This document shows positions 7,551-15,528 of a stretch of 49,337 nt of DNA, one piece after another. The stretch is from Syntrophorhabdus sp. PtaU1.Bin058 (GTDB taxonomy: Bacteria > Desulfobacterota > Syntrophorhabdia > Syntrophorhabdales > Syntrophorhabdaceae). How positions within the stretch are numbered: the first letter of the stretch is position 1; each line of letters opens with the position of its first letter. The position numbers and the translations under genes were made by a program. Below the pieces are notes generated by a model. The model made no database searches. It worked only from the letters and a program-made list of their open reading frames with translations, and was not told where the DNA came from. The stretch is taken from the NCBI GenBank assembly GCA_002067975.1, contig MVRS01000073.1:1-49337 (forward strand). The letters are read 5' to 3'.

Positions 7551-10500
7551 TTAATGTGTCGTTTGGTCTCCGTTTTTTGAAAGCCCTGCAAGGATCTGGC
7601 CGAAGAGCTCTTCGTCGGTATAGTGTTTCAGCTGTATGGCCCCTGTGGGGCATTTTGAGTTGCAGAGACCGCATCCCTTGCAGAGGACAGGGATCACCTC
7701 GGCCTTCCTCCCCTGTTTTGCGTCGTGAAACACTATTGCGCCGTAGGTACAGGCCGGGGCACATGCCCCGCACCCCATGCACATCTTCTCATTGACGGCG
7801 CAAACAGAGCCCGAGGCCACCACCGTATCGTTTGCGAGAAGGGTCAGCGCCCTCCCGGCAGCCCCGTAGGCCTGACCGACCGTTTCCGATATGAGCTTGG
7901 GATAATGCGCTATCCCGCACAGATAGACGCCTTCAGCGGCGAAATCGACGGGCCTTAATTTGACATGGGCCTCCTGGCAGAAACCATCGGGTCCCAGGGC
8001 CACCTTGAACAATTTCGATACCTCCTGGCTTCCTGCAGAGGGTATTATAGCGGCAGCAAGGGCAATGACATCGGCATCCAGTTCAAGCTTTTTGTTGAGG
8101 ATATAGTCTGTCAGGGTGACCTTCAGAACGGGCCGGCCGTCCTCGGCCTCGCCGGGCTCCACCTGCGGCTTGTCCTCCGGCTCATAGCGGACGAACCTTA
8201 CGCCTTTGCCTGCCGCCTCCCGGTAATAATCCTCTTTGAACCCATAGGTCCTCACGTCCCGGAAGAGGATATATATATCCATATCGGGGTTTATCTCCTT
8301 CAGCTTCAATGCATTCTTCATGGATTCGCTGCAGCATATCTTGCTGCAGTAATTCCTTTCTTCATTCCTGGAGCCTACGCACTGGATCATCACCACGCTT
8401 TTGGCGTTCATTATCCTTTCGTCCCTGTTGGTGATCTTCTCCTCCAGATCGAGGTGGGTTATGACCCTCTCGTCTTCCCCGTAGAGGTATTCGGTGGGCG
8501 TATACACGTCGGCGCCTATGGCAATGACGGCGGCGCCGTGTTTTATCACCATGGTGCCCCTGTCTGACTTCACTGTGGTTATGAAATTCCCCACGTACCC
8601 GGTAGCCTCCGGGATAACGGCGTTGGTATATATGTGTACGAGGGGGTGTTGATACAGTTTCTGTATAAGATCGCGCAGATAGGCCTGGACATCGAGGCCC
8701 TCAAGGGTATAATGAAGTCTTCGCGCTACCCCTCCCAGTTCCTTTTCCTTTTCGATCAGGTGGACCTCGTGCCCCTGGTTGGCAATGGAGAGGGCGCTCG
8801 TCATACCGGCTATGCCCCCGCCGATCACCAGGGCCACCTTGTTGACAGGCAGGTCAAATTCCTGTAACGGCTCTAAGTGGCAAACCCGTGCTGCCGACAT
8901 CCTGATCAGGTCCTTTGCCTTTTCTGTTGCCGCCTCCTTTTCTTTCGAGTGGACCCAGGAGCAGTGTTCCCTTATATTCGACATCTCGTAATAATACTGG
9001 TTGATCCCCGCCTCCCGGAGGGTATCCCGGAATAACGGCTCGTGCGTTCTGGGGGTGCATGCGGCAACGATCACCCGATTCAAGCCCCTCTCCTTTATAT
9101 CTTTTGCCAGCATCGCAGCAGCCTCGGTAGAACAGATGAAGAGGTTCTCCTCGGCGTGAACCACATTCGGCAATGTCTTAGAGTACGCAACCGTCTCGGG
9201 GACATTCACTATCCTTCCGATATTGGCCCCGCAATGACACACATAGACCCCTATCCTCGGCTCCTCCTGCGATACATCCCTCTCAGGCGGGTAGACCCTT
9301 GCCTTGGAAAGGTTGCCGCGCCGGTAGGAAAGGATCTCGCCGCAGAGCGAACCGGCCCCGCTGGCCGTGAAAACGGACTCGGGGATATCCATAGGGCCCT
9401 GGAAGGCCCCGCTTACAAAGATGCCCGGGCGGGTGGTCTCTAAGGGATTAACGGGGTTGGTCTTGCAGAATCCGTGGGCATTGAGCTCGATGCCGAAGGC
9501 GTCTGCAATCTTTTTCAGATTGGCAGGAGGGACCAACCCGACGGACAATACCACCATATCGAATTCCTCTTCCTGAACGCCATCAGGCGTGGAATACCGT
9601 ATGGTGACGTTCTTCGTTACCGGGTCCTCCCTCTCTATCGACACGTAGCTCCTGATAAACCGGATACCGGGGAGGTTCTCCGTTCTTTGATAGAATCGTT
9701 CAAAATCCTTGCTGTAGGAACGGATATCGTTATGGAATATGGTGCACCGCGCGTCCCCGTCGTGGTCTTTCGTCAGGATCACCTGTTTCTGGGTATAGGT
9801 GCAGCATACCGCTGAACAATAACTGTGGCCCCCTTCGGTGACCTGCCTGGAGCCGACGCAGTGGAGCCAGGCTATGTTGTGGGGATGCCGCTTGTCTGAG
9901 GCACGCAGGATCTCGCCTTCGTATGGCCCGGTGGCGCACAGCAACCTTTCATAGTCGAAGGCGGTTACCACGTTTATAAACTCTCCGTAGTGATACTCCG
10001 CCTTTGACCTGGGATCAAAGGGCTCGATGCCCGGAGACACGATTATGGCCCCTACCTTTATGTCCATGTACTCCGGCACCTGACTGAAGTCTATGGCGTT
10101 CGTCTTGCAGGCCCCGACGCAGATCTGGCATTTCTCTTCTTTCAGAAAGAGACAGCTTTCATCGATATATGTGACAAGGGGGATTGCCTGTGCAAAGTAT
10201 ATATGGATGGCCTTGTTCTTCGATATCCCCTGATTGAACTGATCGGGATATTTTACGGGACAGTACTCCACGCAGACGGTGCAACCCGTACATTTGCTTT
10301 CGTCGACATACCGGGGCTTCTTGACCACCGTAACAATGAAGTTTCCCGCCTCTCCTTTTACGCTCTCGACCTCGGCATAGGTTATCATCTCTATATTGGG
10401 ATGCCTTTTGCATTCGACAAATTTAGGGGACTCAATGCACATGGAGCAGTCGTTTGTGGGGAAGGTCTTGTCAAGGTGGGCCATCTTGCCGCCGACGGTG

Positions 10501-10682
10501 GGTGACTTCTCGACAAAATAGACCTTGAAACCTGCGGTGCCGAGATCAAGCGCGGCCTGAATACCGCTGATCCCGCCACCGACAATCATTACGTCTCCGA
10601 AATTTCCCTCAGGGAGACTTTTTCGAACCAGTTCTACGATTTGCCCTTGTTCTTCTTTTTTTTCTATGGATTCTGTTTCCAC
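7551..10682 (-). CDS. Double HdrA-like flavoprotein with ferredoxin domains
   Basis: A 1043-residue soluble electron-bifurcation-type protein made of two HdrA halves. Half one has a Rossmann FAD site (VGGGISG, residues 34-40), NDCSMCIESPKFVEC and a ferredoxin motif from C131 (CTGCTVCVEYCP), but lacks the usual N-terminal cluster domain. Half two begins near residue 480 with that domain (GVYVCHCGANIG) and has a second FAD site (VIGGGIAGM) and CVGSRNE. The C-terminus carries CMGCGACAPACTYGA and CKGCGLCNSKCPTGA, two more 4Fe-4S clusters. Start is GTG 10682 with AGGTGA 6 bases upstream. The layout is that of long HdrA proteins such as BamE. Co-directional with mvhD-like and selD, it may generate low-potential electrons for the reductase pair downstream; the latter point is inference. 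Confidence 0.9.
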   Translation of the reverse strand: METESIEKKEEQGQIVELVRKSLPEGNFGDVMIVGGGISGIQAALDLGTAGFKVYFVEKSPTVGGKMAHLDKTFPTNDCSMCIESPKFVECKRHPNIEMITYAEVESVKGEAGNFIVTVVKKPRYVDESKCTGCTVCVEYCPVKYPDQFNQGISKNKAIHIYFAQAIPLVTYIDESCLFLKEEKCQICVGACKTNAIDFSQVPEYMDIKVGAIIVSPGIEPFDPRSKAEYHYGEFINVVTAFDYERLLCATGPYEGEILRASDKRHPHNIAWLHCVGSRQVTEGGHSYCSAVCCTYTQKQVILTKDHDGDARCTIFHNDIRSYSKDFERFYQRTENLPGIRFIRSYVSIEREDPVTKNVTIRYSTPDGVQEEEFDMVVLSVGLVPPANLKKIADAFGIELNAHGFCKTNPVNPLETTRPGIFVSGAFQGPMDIPESVFTASGAGSLCGEILSYRRGNLSKARVYPPERDVSQEEPRIGVYVCHCGANIGRIVNVPETVAYSKTLPNVVHAEENLFICSTEAAAMLAKDIKERGLNRVIVAACTPRTHEPLFRDTLREAGINQYYYEMSNIREHCSWVHSKEKEAATEKAKDLIRMSAARVCHLEPLQEFDLPVNKVALVIGGGIAGMTSALSIANQGHEVHLIEKEKELGGVARRLHYTLEGLDVQAYLRDLIQKLYQHPLVHIYTNAVIPEATGYVGNFITTVKSDRGTMVIKHGAAVIAIGADVYTPTEYLYGEDERVITHLDLEEKITNRDERIMNAKSVVMIQCVGSRNEERNYCSKICCSESMKNALKLKEINPDMDIYILFRDVRTYGFKEDYYREAAGKGVRFVRYEPEDKPQVEPGEAEDGRPVLKVTLTDYILNKKLELDADVIALAAAIIPSAGSQEVSKLFKVALGPDGFCQEAHVKLRPVDFAAEGVYLCGIAHYPKLISETVGQAYGAAGRALTLLANDTVVASGSVCAVNEKMCMGCGACAPACTYGAIVFHDAKQGRKAEVIPVLCKGCGLCNSKCPTGAIQLKHYTDEELFGQILAGLSKNGDQTTH

Positions 10683-10750
10683 CTTCTATCACCTCGTTAA
10701 ATTATTTTGTATCTAAGGCGTACGCCGTTGAACACCGTGCCGGGACAATG

Positions 10751-10825
10751 TCAGACAACTGCCTTTATTGCATTAATGTGTTTTTCCGGCACGTAATGCA
10801 GTAGAAATTGTGTGTAATTTGGCAT
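10751..10825 (-). CDS. 24-codon mini-ORF in the hdrA leader
   Basis: On the minus strand an excellent AGGAGG site lies 5 bases before ATG 10825, followed by 24 codons (MPNYTQFLLHYVPEKHINAI, then KAVV) and TGA. If TGA were read through, the frame continues 17 codons to a TAA 15 bases before the hdrA GTG. Two mutually exclusive hairpins overlap the frame: TGCATTA/TAATGCA, and CGTGCCGG/CCGGCACG whose loop contains the TGA. It may be a regulatory leader peptide. A short selenoprotein is an outside possibility, given selD in the same gene row. No homologue is recognised. Confidence 0.45.
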   Translation of the reverse strand: MPNYTQFLLHYVPEKHINAIKAVV

Positions 10826-10842
10826 GAAAACCTCCTGGAAAT

Positions 10843-10873
10843 AAAAAATCCGGTCGCGGATTTCCGCGCCGGA
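10843..10873 (-). terminator. Intrinsic terminator-like hairpin upstream of hdrA
   Basis: On the minus strand the arms TCCGGCGCGGA and TCCGCGACCGGA enclose two bases, with one bulge, and six T residues follow (10848-10843). The AGGAGG of the mini-ORF comes a few bases later and could pair with a CCTCC just upstream of the hairpin. It may end cutA-side transcripts or act as an attenuator in an hdrA leader. No known riboswitch class was recognised. Confidence 0.6.
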
Positions 10874-11173
10874 CTCCAAAGGAGGCAGTTCGAGGATTAA
10901 GGCGGGGAAATTGCGAACACGGTCATAAGGGGAAGCCGCACCGGCCCCCTATATGTTCCTCAGCCTAAAGGAAGATATATATTCATTATTCTGCGCATAT
11001 CACCTGTGCCTTTTACGATTAAGCGTATTAAGTGAATCAGATATAACATGCTATAATTCCGTCTCAGGTGTCAAGCGGAATCTCTGTACAGGAAAGCCCC
11101 CGCAGTCAGGGACCGGTTGCTTGTTACTGGATGCTCGTTGCTCGATGAGAAAGGCAGCGGAGAGCGGAAAAAT
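10874..11173. other. Gene-free leader / intergenic sequence upstream of hdrA
   Basis: No gene is supported. The minus-strand RNA here could form a GGGG...CCCC stem at about 10930-10950 and a GTTCG...CGAAC pairing at about 10888-10917, suggesting a structured leader. A TTGACA box on the minus strand at 11069-11074 has no well-placed -10 partner (the best, TATAGC, is only 13 bases away), so the promoter is not settled. Confidence 0.4.
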
Positions 11174-11297
11174 CCGTAAGGCGTGAATCGTAAGTCGTAA
11201 GGGGATTAAGGAAGCAAGGAGCAAAGAGCGGGGAGTCAAAAAATCGCCTTACGCCTGACGACTTACGGGTTTATAGGGCTGACAGCTAAATAGCTGT
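11174..11297. repeat. R1 heptad inverted repeat, copy 4
   Basis: The left arm at 11174-11204 uses words CGTAAGG, CGTGAAT, CGTAAGT, CGTAAGG; the right arm at 11245-11269 uses CCTTACG, CCTGACG, ACTTACG. It continues into an outer flank (TTTATAGGGCTGACAGCTA) that appears in inverted form at 24031-24060. The spacer is purine-rich (GGAGCAAAGAGCGGGGAG). It sits directly after the cutA stop. Confidence 0.85.
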
Positions 11298-11630
11298 TCA
11301 TGTCTGAGCCGGCAACTTAGTTTCGTCCATGACCCATTGAACATATGCGGGCAAGGCCTCATCGATCCTGACGGCCATGATCTCCGGGAGCTCATAAGGG
11401 TGGAGTTTTATTATTGCCCCCTCAACCTTTTTGTAAAGATTTTCAGTAGTTTTCAGGATGCAATACCATTCTTCGGCCTCTTCTGTCTTTCCCTTCCACC
11501 AATATATGCTCTTGATGGGCCCCGCGATCTGGGCGCATGCGGCCAATCTCATTTCGACGAGCTTCCTTCCTATATCTTCAATGATGTCCCGGTTATCCCC
11601 CGTTGTGATGACCTTTATGATCCCCGTCAT
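11298..11630 (-). CDS. cutA: Divalent-cation tolerance protein CutA
   Basis: A 110-residue trimeric ferredoxin-like-fold protein linked to copper/divalent metal tolerance; its biochemical role is still debated. Signature stretches: IIKVITTGDNRDIIEDIGRKLVEMRLAACAQI near the N-terminus, IYWWKGKTEEAEEW in the middle, and LHPYELPEIMAV near the C-terminus. The frame is open further upstream, but the start at 11630 is chosen because AACGAGGAGG lies 6-7 bases before it and because family members begin at this point. It is divergent from maf, and followed by an R1 element instead of a classical terminator. Confidence 0.93.
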   Translation of the reverse strand: MTGIIKVITTGDNRDIIEDIGRKLVEMRLAACAQIAGPIKSIYWWKGKTEEAEEWYCILKTTENLYKKVEGAIIKLHPYELPEIMAVRIDEALPAYVQWVMDETKLPAQT

Positions 11631-11658
11631 AAATACCTCCTCGTTAAGATCGGCATTA

Positions 11659-11684
11659 CAATATACTATATACGATATACGATT
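11659..11684. repeat. Short heptad tandem (ATATACG words)
   Basis: Three to four 7-base words, ATATACT, ATATACG, ATATACG, lie in tandem in the cutA/maf divergent gap, with no inverted partner. They follow the same 7-base periodicity as the R1 elements but with a different word. Confidence 0.5.
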
Positions 11685-11740
11685 AGACATGAGTTAAATT
11701 ATTTAACTTGAAATTGTTTGGCATATCGGATAATTTTCTA

Positions 11741-11749
11741 TGCTACAAT
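11741..11749 (+). promoter_or_regulatory. Extended -10 promoter candidate for maf
   Basis: TGCTACAAT at 11741-11749 is an extended -10 element 20 bases before the maf ATG (11769). There is no well-spaced -35 box (TTGGCA at 11718 is 20 bases away), which is tolerated by extended -10 promoters. Confidence 0.45.
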
Positions 11750-11768
11750 ATTAAGGATAGGGATAATA

Positions 11769-12359
11769 ATGTTTCATATAAAAGAAGGGGATTCGATAAT
11801 TCTGGCGAGCGAGTCAACGCGGAGGGTGGACATCCTGCGGACACTGGGCGTGTCGTTTGCCATTATACCGCCCGATATTGATGAGTCGAGAAAGAAGGAT
11901 GAGCCTCCGAAGGAATATGTCCTGAGGATCTCCTATGAAAAGGCGCATAAGGTAGGAAGCCATTTCCCGGACAAGTGGGTTATTGCGGCCGATACCGTTG
12001 TTGTTTACAAGAACAAGATACTTGGTAAGCCGATGAACGAGCAGGACGCCTTTAATATGTTGAAGACCTTAAGCGGAAAATGGCATAAGGTCATAACGGG
12101 TTTTTGCGTCCTTAACCTCTCGAAAAAGATTGTCTACCGCGACGCAGTGGAGACGAAGGTCTTCGTGAGAGACCTGCACGAAGAGGAGATTAAACGATAC
12201 ATCAAGACGTCGGAGCCGCTTGATAAGGCCGGTTCGTATGCGGTGCAGGGCAGGGGCGGTTACATGGTAAAAGAGATAAAGGGCTCGTATACAAACGTTG
12301 TGGGTCTCCCGATCTGCGAGATCGCTGAAGCCCTCCTCTCCCTGGGCATCCTCTCGTGA
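11769..12359 (+). CDS. maf: Maf-family nucleoside triphosphate pyrophosphatase
   Basis: A 196-residue house-cleaning enzyme that hydrolyses non-canonical or modified nucleotides (dTTP/UTP/m7GTP group, depending on subfamily). Motifs: IILASESTRRVDIL (phosphate-binding N-terminus, Arg pair), VIAADTVVV with the catalytic Asp, LGKPMNEQDAFNML and KAGSYAVQGRGG. The start at 11769 removes 17 upstream in-frame codons without family similarity and follows an AGGATAGGG stretch. It precedes yggS at 86 bases, a common neighbour arrangement. Which Maf subclass it belongs to cannot be decided by eye. Confidence 0.93.
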   Translation: MFHIKEGDSIILASESTRRVDILRTLGVSFAIIPPDIDESRKKDEPPKEYVLRISYEKAHKVGSHFPDKWVIAADTVVVYKNKILGKPMNEQDAFNMLKTLSGKWHKVITGFCVLNLSKKIVYRDAVETKVFVRDLHEEEIKRYIKTSEPLDKAGSYAVQGRGGYMVKEIKGSYTNVVGLPICEIAEALLSLGILS

Positions 12360-12408
12360 CCGTCAAATAGTTCGGAGTGAAGAGTTACGGCACAGGGAGG
12401 AATATTGT

Positions 12409-12459
12409 ATGAAGACAGCCTCTACGCTGAAGAGGCCCGCAGGCTATGAGCAGCATTAG
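12409..12459 (+). CDS. 16-codon mini-ORF overlapping the yggS start
   Basis: GGGAGGAATATTGTATG gives a strong ribosome site and ATG at 12409. The peptide MKTASTLKRPAGYEQH ends at TAG 12457-12459, 14 bases inside yggS in another frame. yggS itself (ATG 12446) has no good Shine-Dalgarno, so the mini-ORF probably delivers ribosomes to yggS by translational coupling. The peptide itself shows no recognisable feature. Confidence 0.5.
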   Translation: MKTASTLKRPAGYEQH

Positions 12460-13117
12460 AGAGTCTCTTGATGCAGTGAAAAAACGCATAACAGATGCCT
12501 GTCGCCGTGCCGGACGGTCATCTGAAGAGGTACGGTTAATAGGGGTTACGAAAAAGGTCGGCACGGAGAAGATTAAGGCTGCTATCGAATGCGGCCTCCG
12601 GGATTTCGGTGAAAATTATATCCAGGAGGCACGGGAAAAGATTGAAAAGATCCCCGGGGACGTGTCCTGGCATATGATCGGACATATTCAGTCCAATAAG
12701 GTGAAATATATCCCGAAACTTTTTGACTACGTGCATTCGGTCGACAAGTGGGATATCATTGAGGGGCTTGAACGATATGAAAAACCGATGGACGTGCTCT
12801 TCGAGGTTAATGTTGCCGGAGAGGACTCGAAGCACGGTACAGGGGTGGACGGCGTGCGGAGGATGCTTGAGAAAACGAAGACGTTAACGCACGTAAAGCC
12901 CGTCGGGTTGATGACAATGGCACCCTTTGTCGAAAACCCCGAAGAGATACGGTGGGTGTTTGTACGGCTACGGGAGATCCTGAAGGAGATGAATGACGAA
13001 TTCGGGCTGGCAATGAGAGAGCTTTCGATGGGGATGTCTTCGGACTTTGAGGTCGCTGTTGAAGAGGGCGCAACGATGGTGCGTATAGGCACCGCAATAT
13101 TCGGTGAGCGATTATGA
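12446..13117 (+). CDS. yggS: PLP homeostasis protein YggS/PLPBP
   Basis: A 223-residue single-domain TIM-barrel protein that carries pyridoxal phosphate and helps keep PLP and amino-acid pools balanced. The PLP lysine is in RLIGVTKKVG, and DFGENYIQEAREK, WHMIGHIQSNKVKY and LSMGMSSDFEVAVEEGATMVRIGTAIFG are signature stretches. Translation is probably coupled to the mini-ORF at 12409. The stop overlaps the argH start (ATGA), so the two are co-translated. The gene is of ordinary family length. Confidence 0.94.
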   Translation: MSSIRESLDAVKKRITDACRRAGRSSEEVRLIGVTKKVGTEKIKAAIECGLRDFGENYIQEAREKIEKIPGDVSWHMIGHIQSNKVKYIPKLFDYVHSVDKWDIIEGLERYEKPMDVLFEVNVAGEDSKHGTGVDGVRRMLEKTKTLTHVKPVGLMTMAPFVENPEEIRWVFVRLREILKEMNDEFGLAMRELSMGMSSDFEVAVEEGATMVRIGTAIFGERL

Positions 13118-14487
13118 AACCATGGGGCGGCAGATTTAAAGGAAAGACCGATCCTGTTCTTGAGAGGTTCAGCGCGTCCATCGATTTTGACCGGGCACTC
13201 TACAGGTACGATATTGAAGGGAGCACGGCACACGCGGAGATGCTCGGAAAGATCGGCGTCCTGAACAGAAAAGAGACGAAAGATATTGTGACCGGCCTCG
13301 GCGAGATACGGAAAGAGATAGAGGCGGGCATATTTATATTCTCCGGCAGCCTTGAAGATATCCACATGCACATAGAGGCGCGCCTCATAGAGAAGATCGG
13401 CGATGCAGGGAAAAAGCTCCATACTGGCCGGAGCAGGAACGATCAGGTCTCGCTTGACATGAGGATGTACCTGAAGGACCACCTGGGGAACGTTGAAAAG
13501 GGTCTCATGGCGCTCCTCAAGAACCTTGTTCAAAAGGCGGAAAAAGAGAAAACGGCGATCATGCCGGGTTATACCCACATGCAGAGGGCGCAGGTAGTGC
13601 CCTTCTCCCATTATCTCATGGCATATTACTATATGTTCAAGAGGGACAGGGAACGAATGAAAAACATACTGCAAGGGATTGATGTGATGCCCCTGGGGAG
13701 CGGCGCCCTTGCAGGCTCCACGATGCCTCTTGACAGGGACCTTGTAAGGAAGAGACTCGGTTTTGCAAGGCTTTCGGAGAACAGCATGGACGCTGTCTCC
13801 GACAGGGATTTTGTTGTCGATGCGATCTACGGGATAGCCGTGATCATGATGCACCTGAGCAGGTTGTCCGAGGATCTTATTATATTTTCATCCAATGAGG
13901 TTGCATTTGTATCGTTGCCGGATGCGCTCTGTACGGGAAGCAGTCTGATGCCGCACAAGAAAAACCCCGATGCGCTGGAACTGATCAGGGGCAAGACCTC
14001 CCGTGTTATCGGCGACCTCTTCAGCATCTTCTCAATCCTGAAGGGTTTGCCGATGACGTACAACAGGGACCTCCAGGAGGACAAAGAGCCATTGTTCCAT
14101 GCGGTGGAGACGGTGCAGGATGCCCTCACTATAATGGGGCTGTGTATAGCAGGGATAAAGATCGACAGGAAGAGGATGGAGCATGCGGTGAGCGAAAGCT
14201 TCATGCCCGCCGTTGAGATGGCGGAGTATCTGACGCTCAAAGGTGTCCCGTTCAGAGAGGCACATGGCGTTGTGGGAAGGCTTGTGAGGGATTGCGAGGA
14301 CAAGGGGAAGACATTCAAAGACCTGACGATCGGCGAACTGAAGGGGTTCTCGCCGCTCTTTGAAAAGGATGTCTTTGCCTGTATTGACCCGCAGACCATT
14401 CTGAAAAACAGGAAAACAGAGGGAGCGGCTTCTTTTAAAGAAGTAGAGAGACAGATCAATGCTGAAAAGATATATTGTAATCGTTAG
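13114..14487 (+). CDS. argH: Argininosuccinate lyase
   Basis: A 457-residue cytoplasmic tetrameric enzyme of the fumarase/aspartase superfamily that splits argininosuccinate into arginine and fumarate. The N-terminal KPWGGRFKGKTDPVLERFSAS, DIHMHIEARL, KLHTGRSRNDQVSLDMRMYL and PGYTHMQRAQVVPFSHYL are typical. The superfamily signature GSSLMPHKKNPDALEL carries the catalytic Ser loop. Its start overlaps the yggS stop by 4 bases and its end overlaps the following lipoprotein gene by 29 bases. It is the only arginine gene in the window and heads a run into lysine/DAP genes. Confidence 0.97.
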   Translation: MKPWGGRFKGKTDPVLERFSASIDFDRALYRYDIEGSTAHAEMLGKIGVLNRKETKDIVTGLGEIRKEIEAGIFIFSGSLEDIHMHIEARLIEKIGDAGKKLHTGRSRNDQVSLDMRMYLKDHLGNVEKGLMALLKNLVQKAEKEKTAIMPGYTHMQRAQVVPFSHYLMAYYYMFKRDRERMKNILQGIDVMPLGSGALAGSTMPLDRDLVRKRLGFARLSENSMDAVSDRDFVVDAIYGIAVIMMHLSRLSEDLIIFSSNEVAFVSLPDALCTGSSLMPHKKNPDALELIRGKTSRVIGDLFSIFSILKGLPMTYNRDLQEDKEPLFHAVETVQDALTIMGLCIAGIKIDRKRMEHAVSESFMPAVEMAEYLTLKGVPFREAHGVVGRLVRDCEDKGKTFKDLTIGELKGFSPLFEKDVFACIDPQTILKNRKTEGAASFKEVERQINAEKIYCNR

Positions 14488-15457
14488 TGTCATCCTGCTG
14501 GTCATTATCTCCGGATGCGGCAAGAAAGGCGACCCGATGCCAAGGGAACTGCCTCTGCCTAAGGGGATCAATGACCTCTCCGGGGCAGTGAAAGACGGGG
14601 TCCTCTTTCTCTCTTTCTCAAAACCGGCGCTCAACAAGGATACCGCGGAGGCGAAAGACCTCGGGGGCTTCAGGGTATTGAAGACCTGCGGTGCCTGCAT
14701 TGGGGGAACATATGAGCCCTTCAAGGATATACGCCTCGACGAAAACAAAGGGTACGCCCTGTACGACAACAGGATCTATGTATATGACGACGCCCTTGCG
14801 AAGGGGTTGCAATATTCCTATAAGGTATATCCGCTTACAAAGCGGGGTACTATCGGGGAGGCGTCGAATGTCTTCACGATCAAATGGGAAACGCCGCCGG
14901 ACTTGCCGAAGAACGTCTCTGTGAAAGAGGATGACGGGAAGGCGGAATTCTCCTGGTCAAGGGAAGAAGGCTTCCTCTATAATGTATACCGCTATGAAAA
15001 CGGTGTATATCCCCTTTTCTCCCTGAACAAGAACCCCCTCGCAGTCTCTCTCTACGTTGATTCAGGACTGGAGAACGGGAAGAGGTATCGCTATGAGGTG
15101 CGGAAGGTCAGGGTGAAAGACGGGATGCAGTGGGAGGGCGAAGGCGTCAGGCTGGATGTTGTGCCAAAGGATAAGCGACCGCCTGCAGTGCCTATCGACG
15201 TAAAGGCCGAACGAAAGGGCAATACGGTTGTGATAACCTGGAAGGAGTCTCCCGACAAGGACCTTGCCGGATATAACGTATACCGGATCGGCGCGGGCGC
15301 GGCAAAGAGATTAAATACGGAGCTTACCAGGGATACCTCGTTTATCGATACGGTGGTGCCTGATCTGCGATATGTTTCGTACTATGTAACGTCCGTCGAT
15401 ACATCGGGCAACGAAAGCGGGCAATCGAGAGAGCTGGTAGTAATACTGAGAGAATAG
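14459..15457 (+). CDS. Outer-membrane-type lipoprotein with fibronectin-like repeats, LptM-like start
   Basis: A 332-residue predicted lipoprotein. The signal peptide ends in the lipobox LVIISGC, and the mature N-terminus CGKKGDPMPREL resembles the short LptM/YifL lipoproteins (CGxKGPL) that assist LPS-assembly LptD. LptM genes often lie beside lysA/dapF, as here. Unlike LptM (about 60 residues), this protein continues with beta-rich segments, at least one or two of fibronectin type III character: YSYKVYPLTKRG, GKRYRYEVRKV, and VPIDVKAERKGNTVVITWKESPDKDLAGYNVYR at the C-terminus. It overlaps argH by 29 bases. The role is probably envelope scaffolding or an extended LptM; this is inference. 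Confidence 0.75.
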   Translation: MLKRYIVIVSVILLVIISGCGKKGDPMPRELPLPKGINDLSGAVKDGVLFLSFSKPALNKDTAEAKDLGGFRVLKTCGACIGGTYEPFKDIRLDENKGYALYDNRIYVYDDALAKGLQYSYKVYPLTKRGTIGEASNVFTIKWETPPDLPKNVSVKEDDGKAEFSWSREEGFLYNVYRYENGVYPLFSLNKNPLAVSLYVDSGLENGKRYRYEVRKVRVKDGMQWEGEGVRLDVVPKDKRPPAVPIDVKAERKGNTVVITWKESPDKDLAGYNVYRIGAGAAKRLNTELTRDTSFIDTVVPDLRYVSYYVTSVDTSGNESGQSRELVVILRE

Positions 15458-15528
15458 AAAAGGGGATCAGGTGCCAGGGAACAGAATGCGGGGATCAGGG
15501 CAGGGCAAAGGGAGCAGAGAATAGGAAG

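Noticed and set aside
10953-11186. 77-codon plus-strand frame upstream of hdrA
   Set aside because: No ribosome site or domain, and its 3' part runs into an R1 repeat.
12727-13854. 375-codon minus-strand frame across yggS and argH
   Set aside because: It lies opposite two well-supported genes and its protein shows no domain; a codon-bias shadow.
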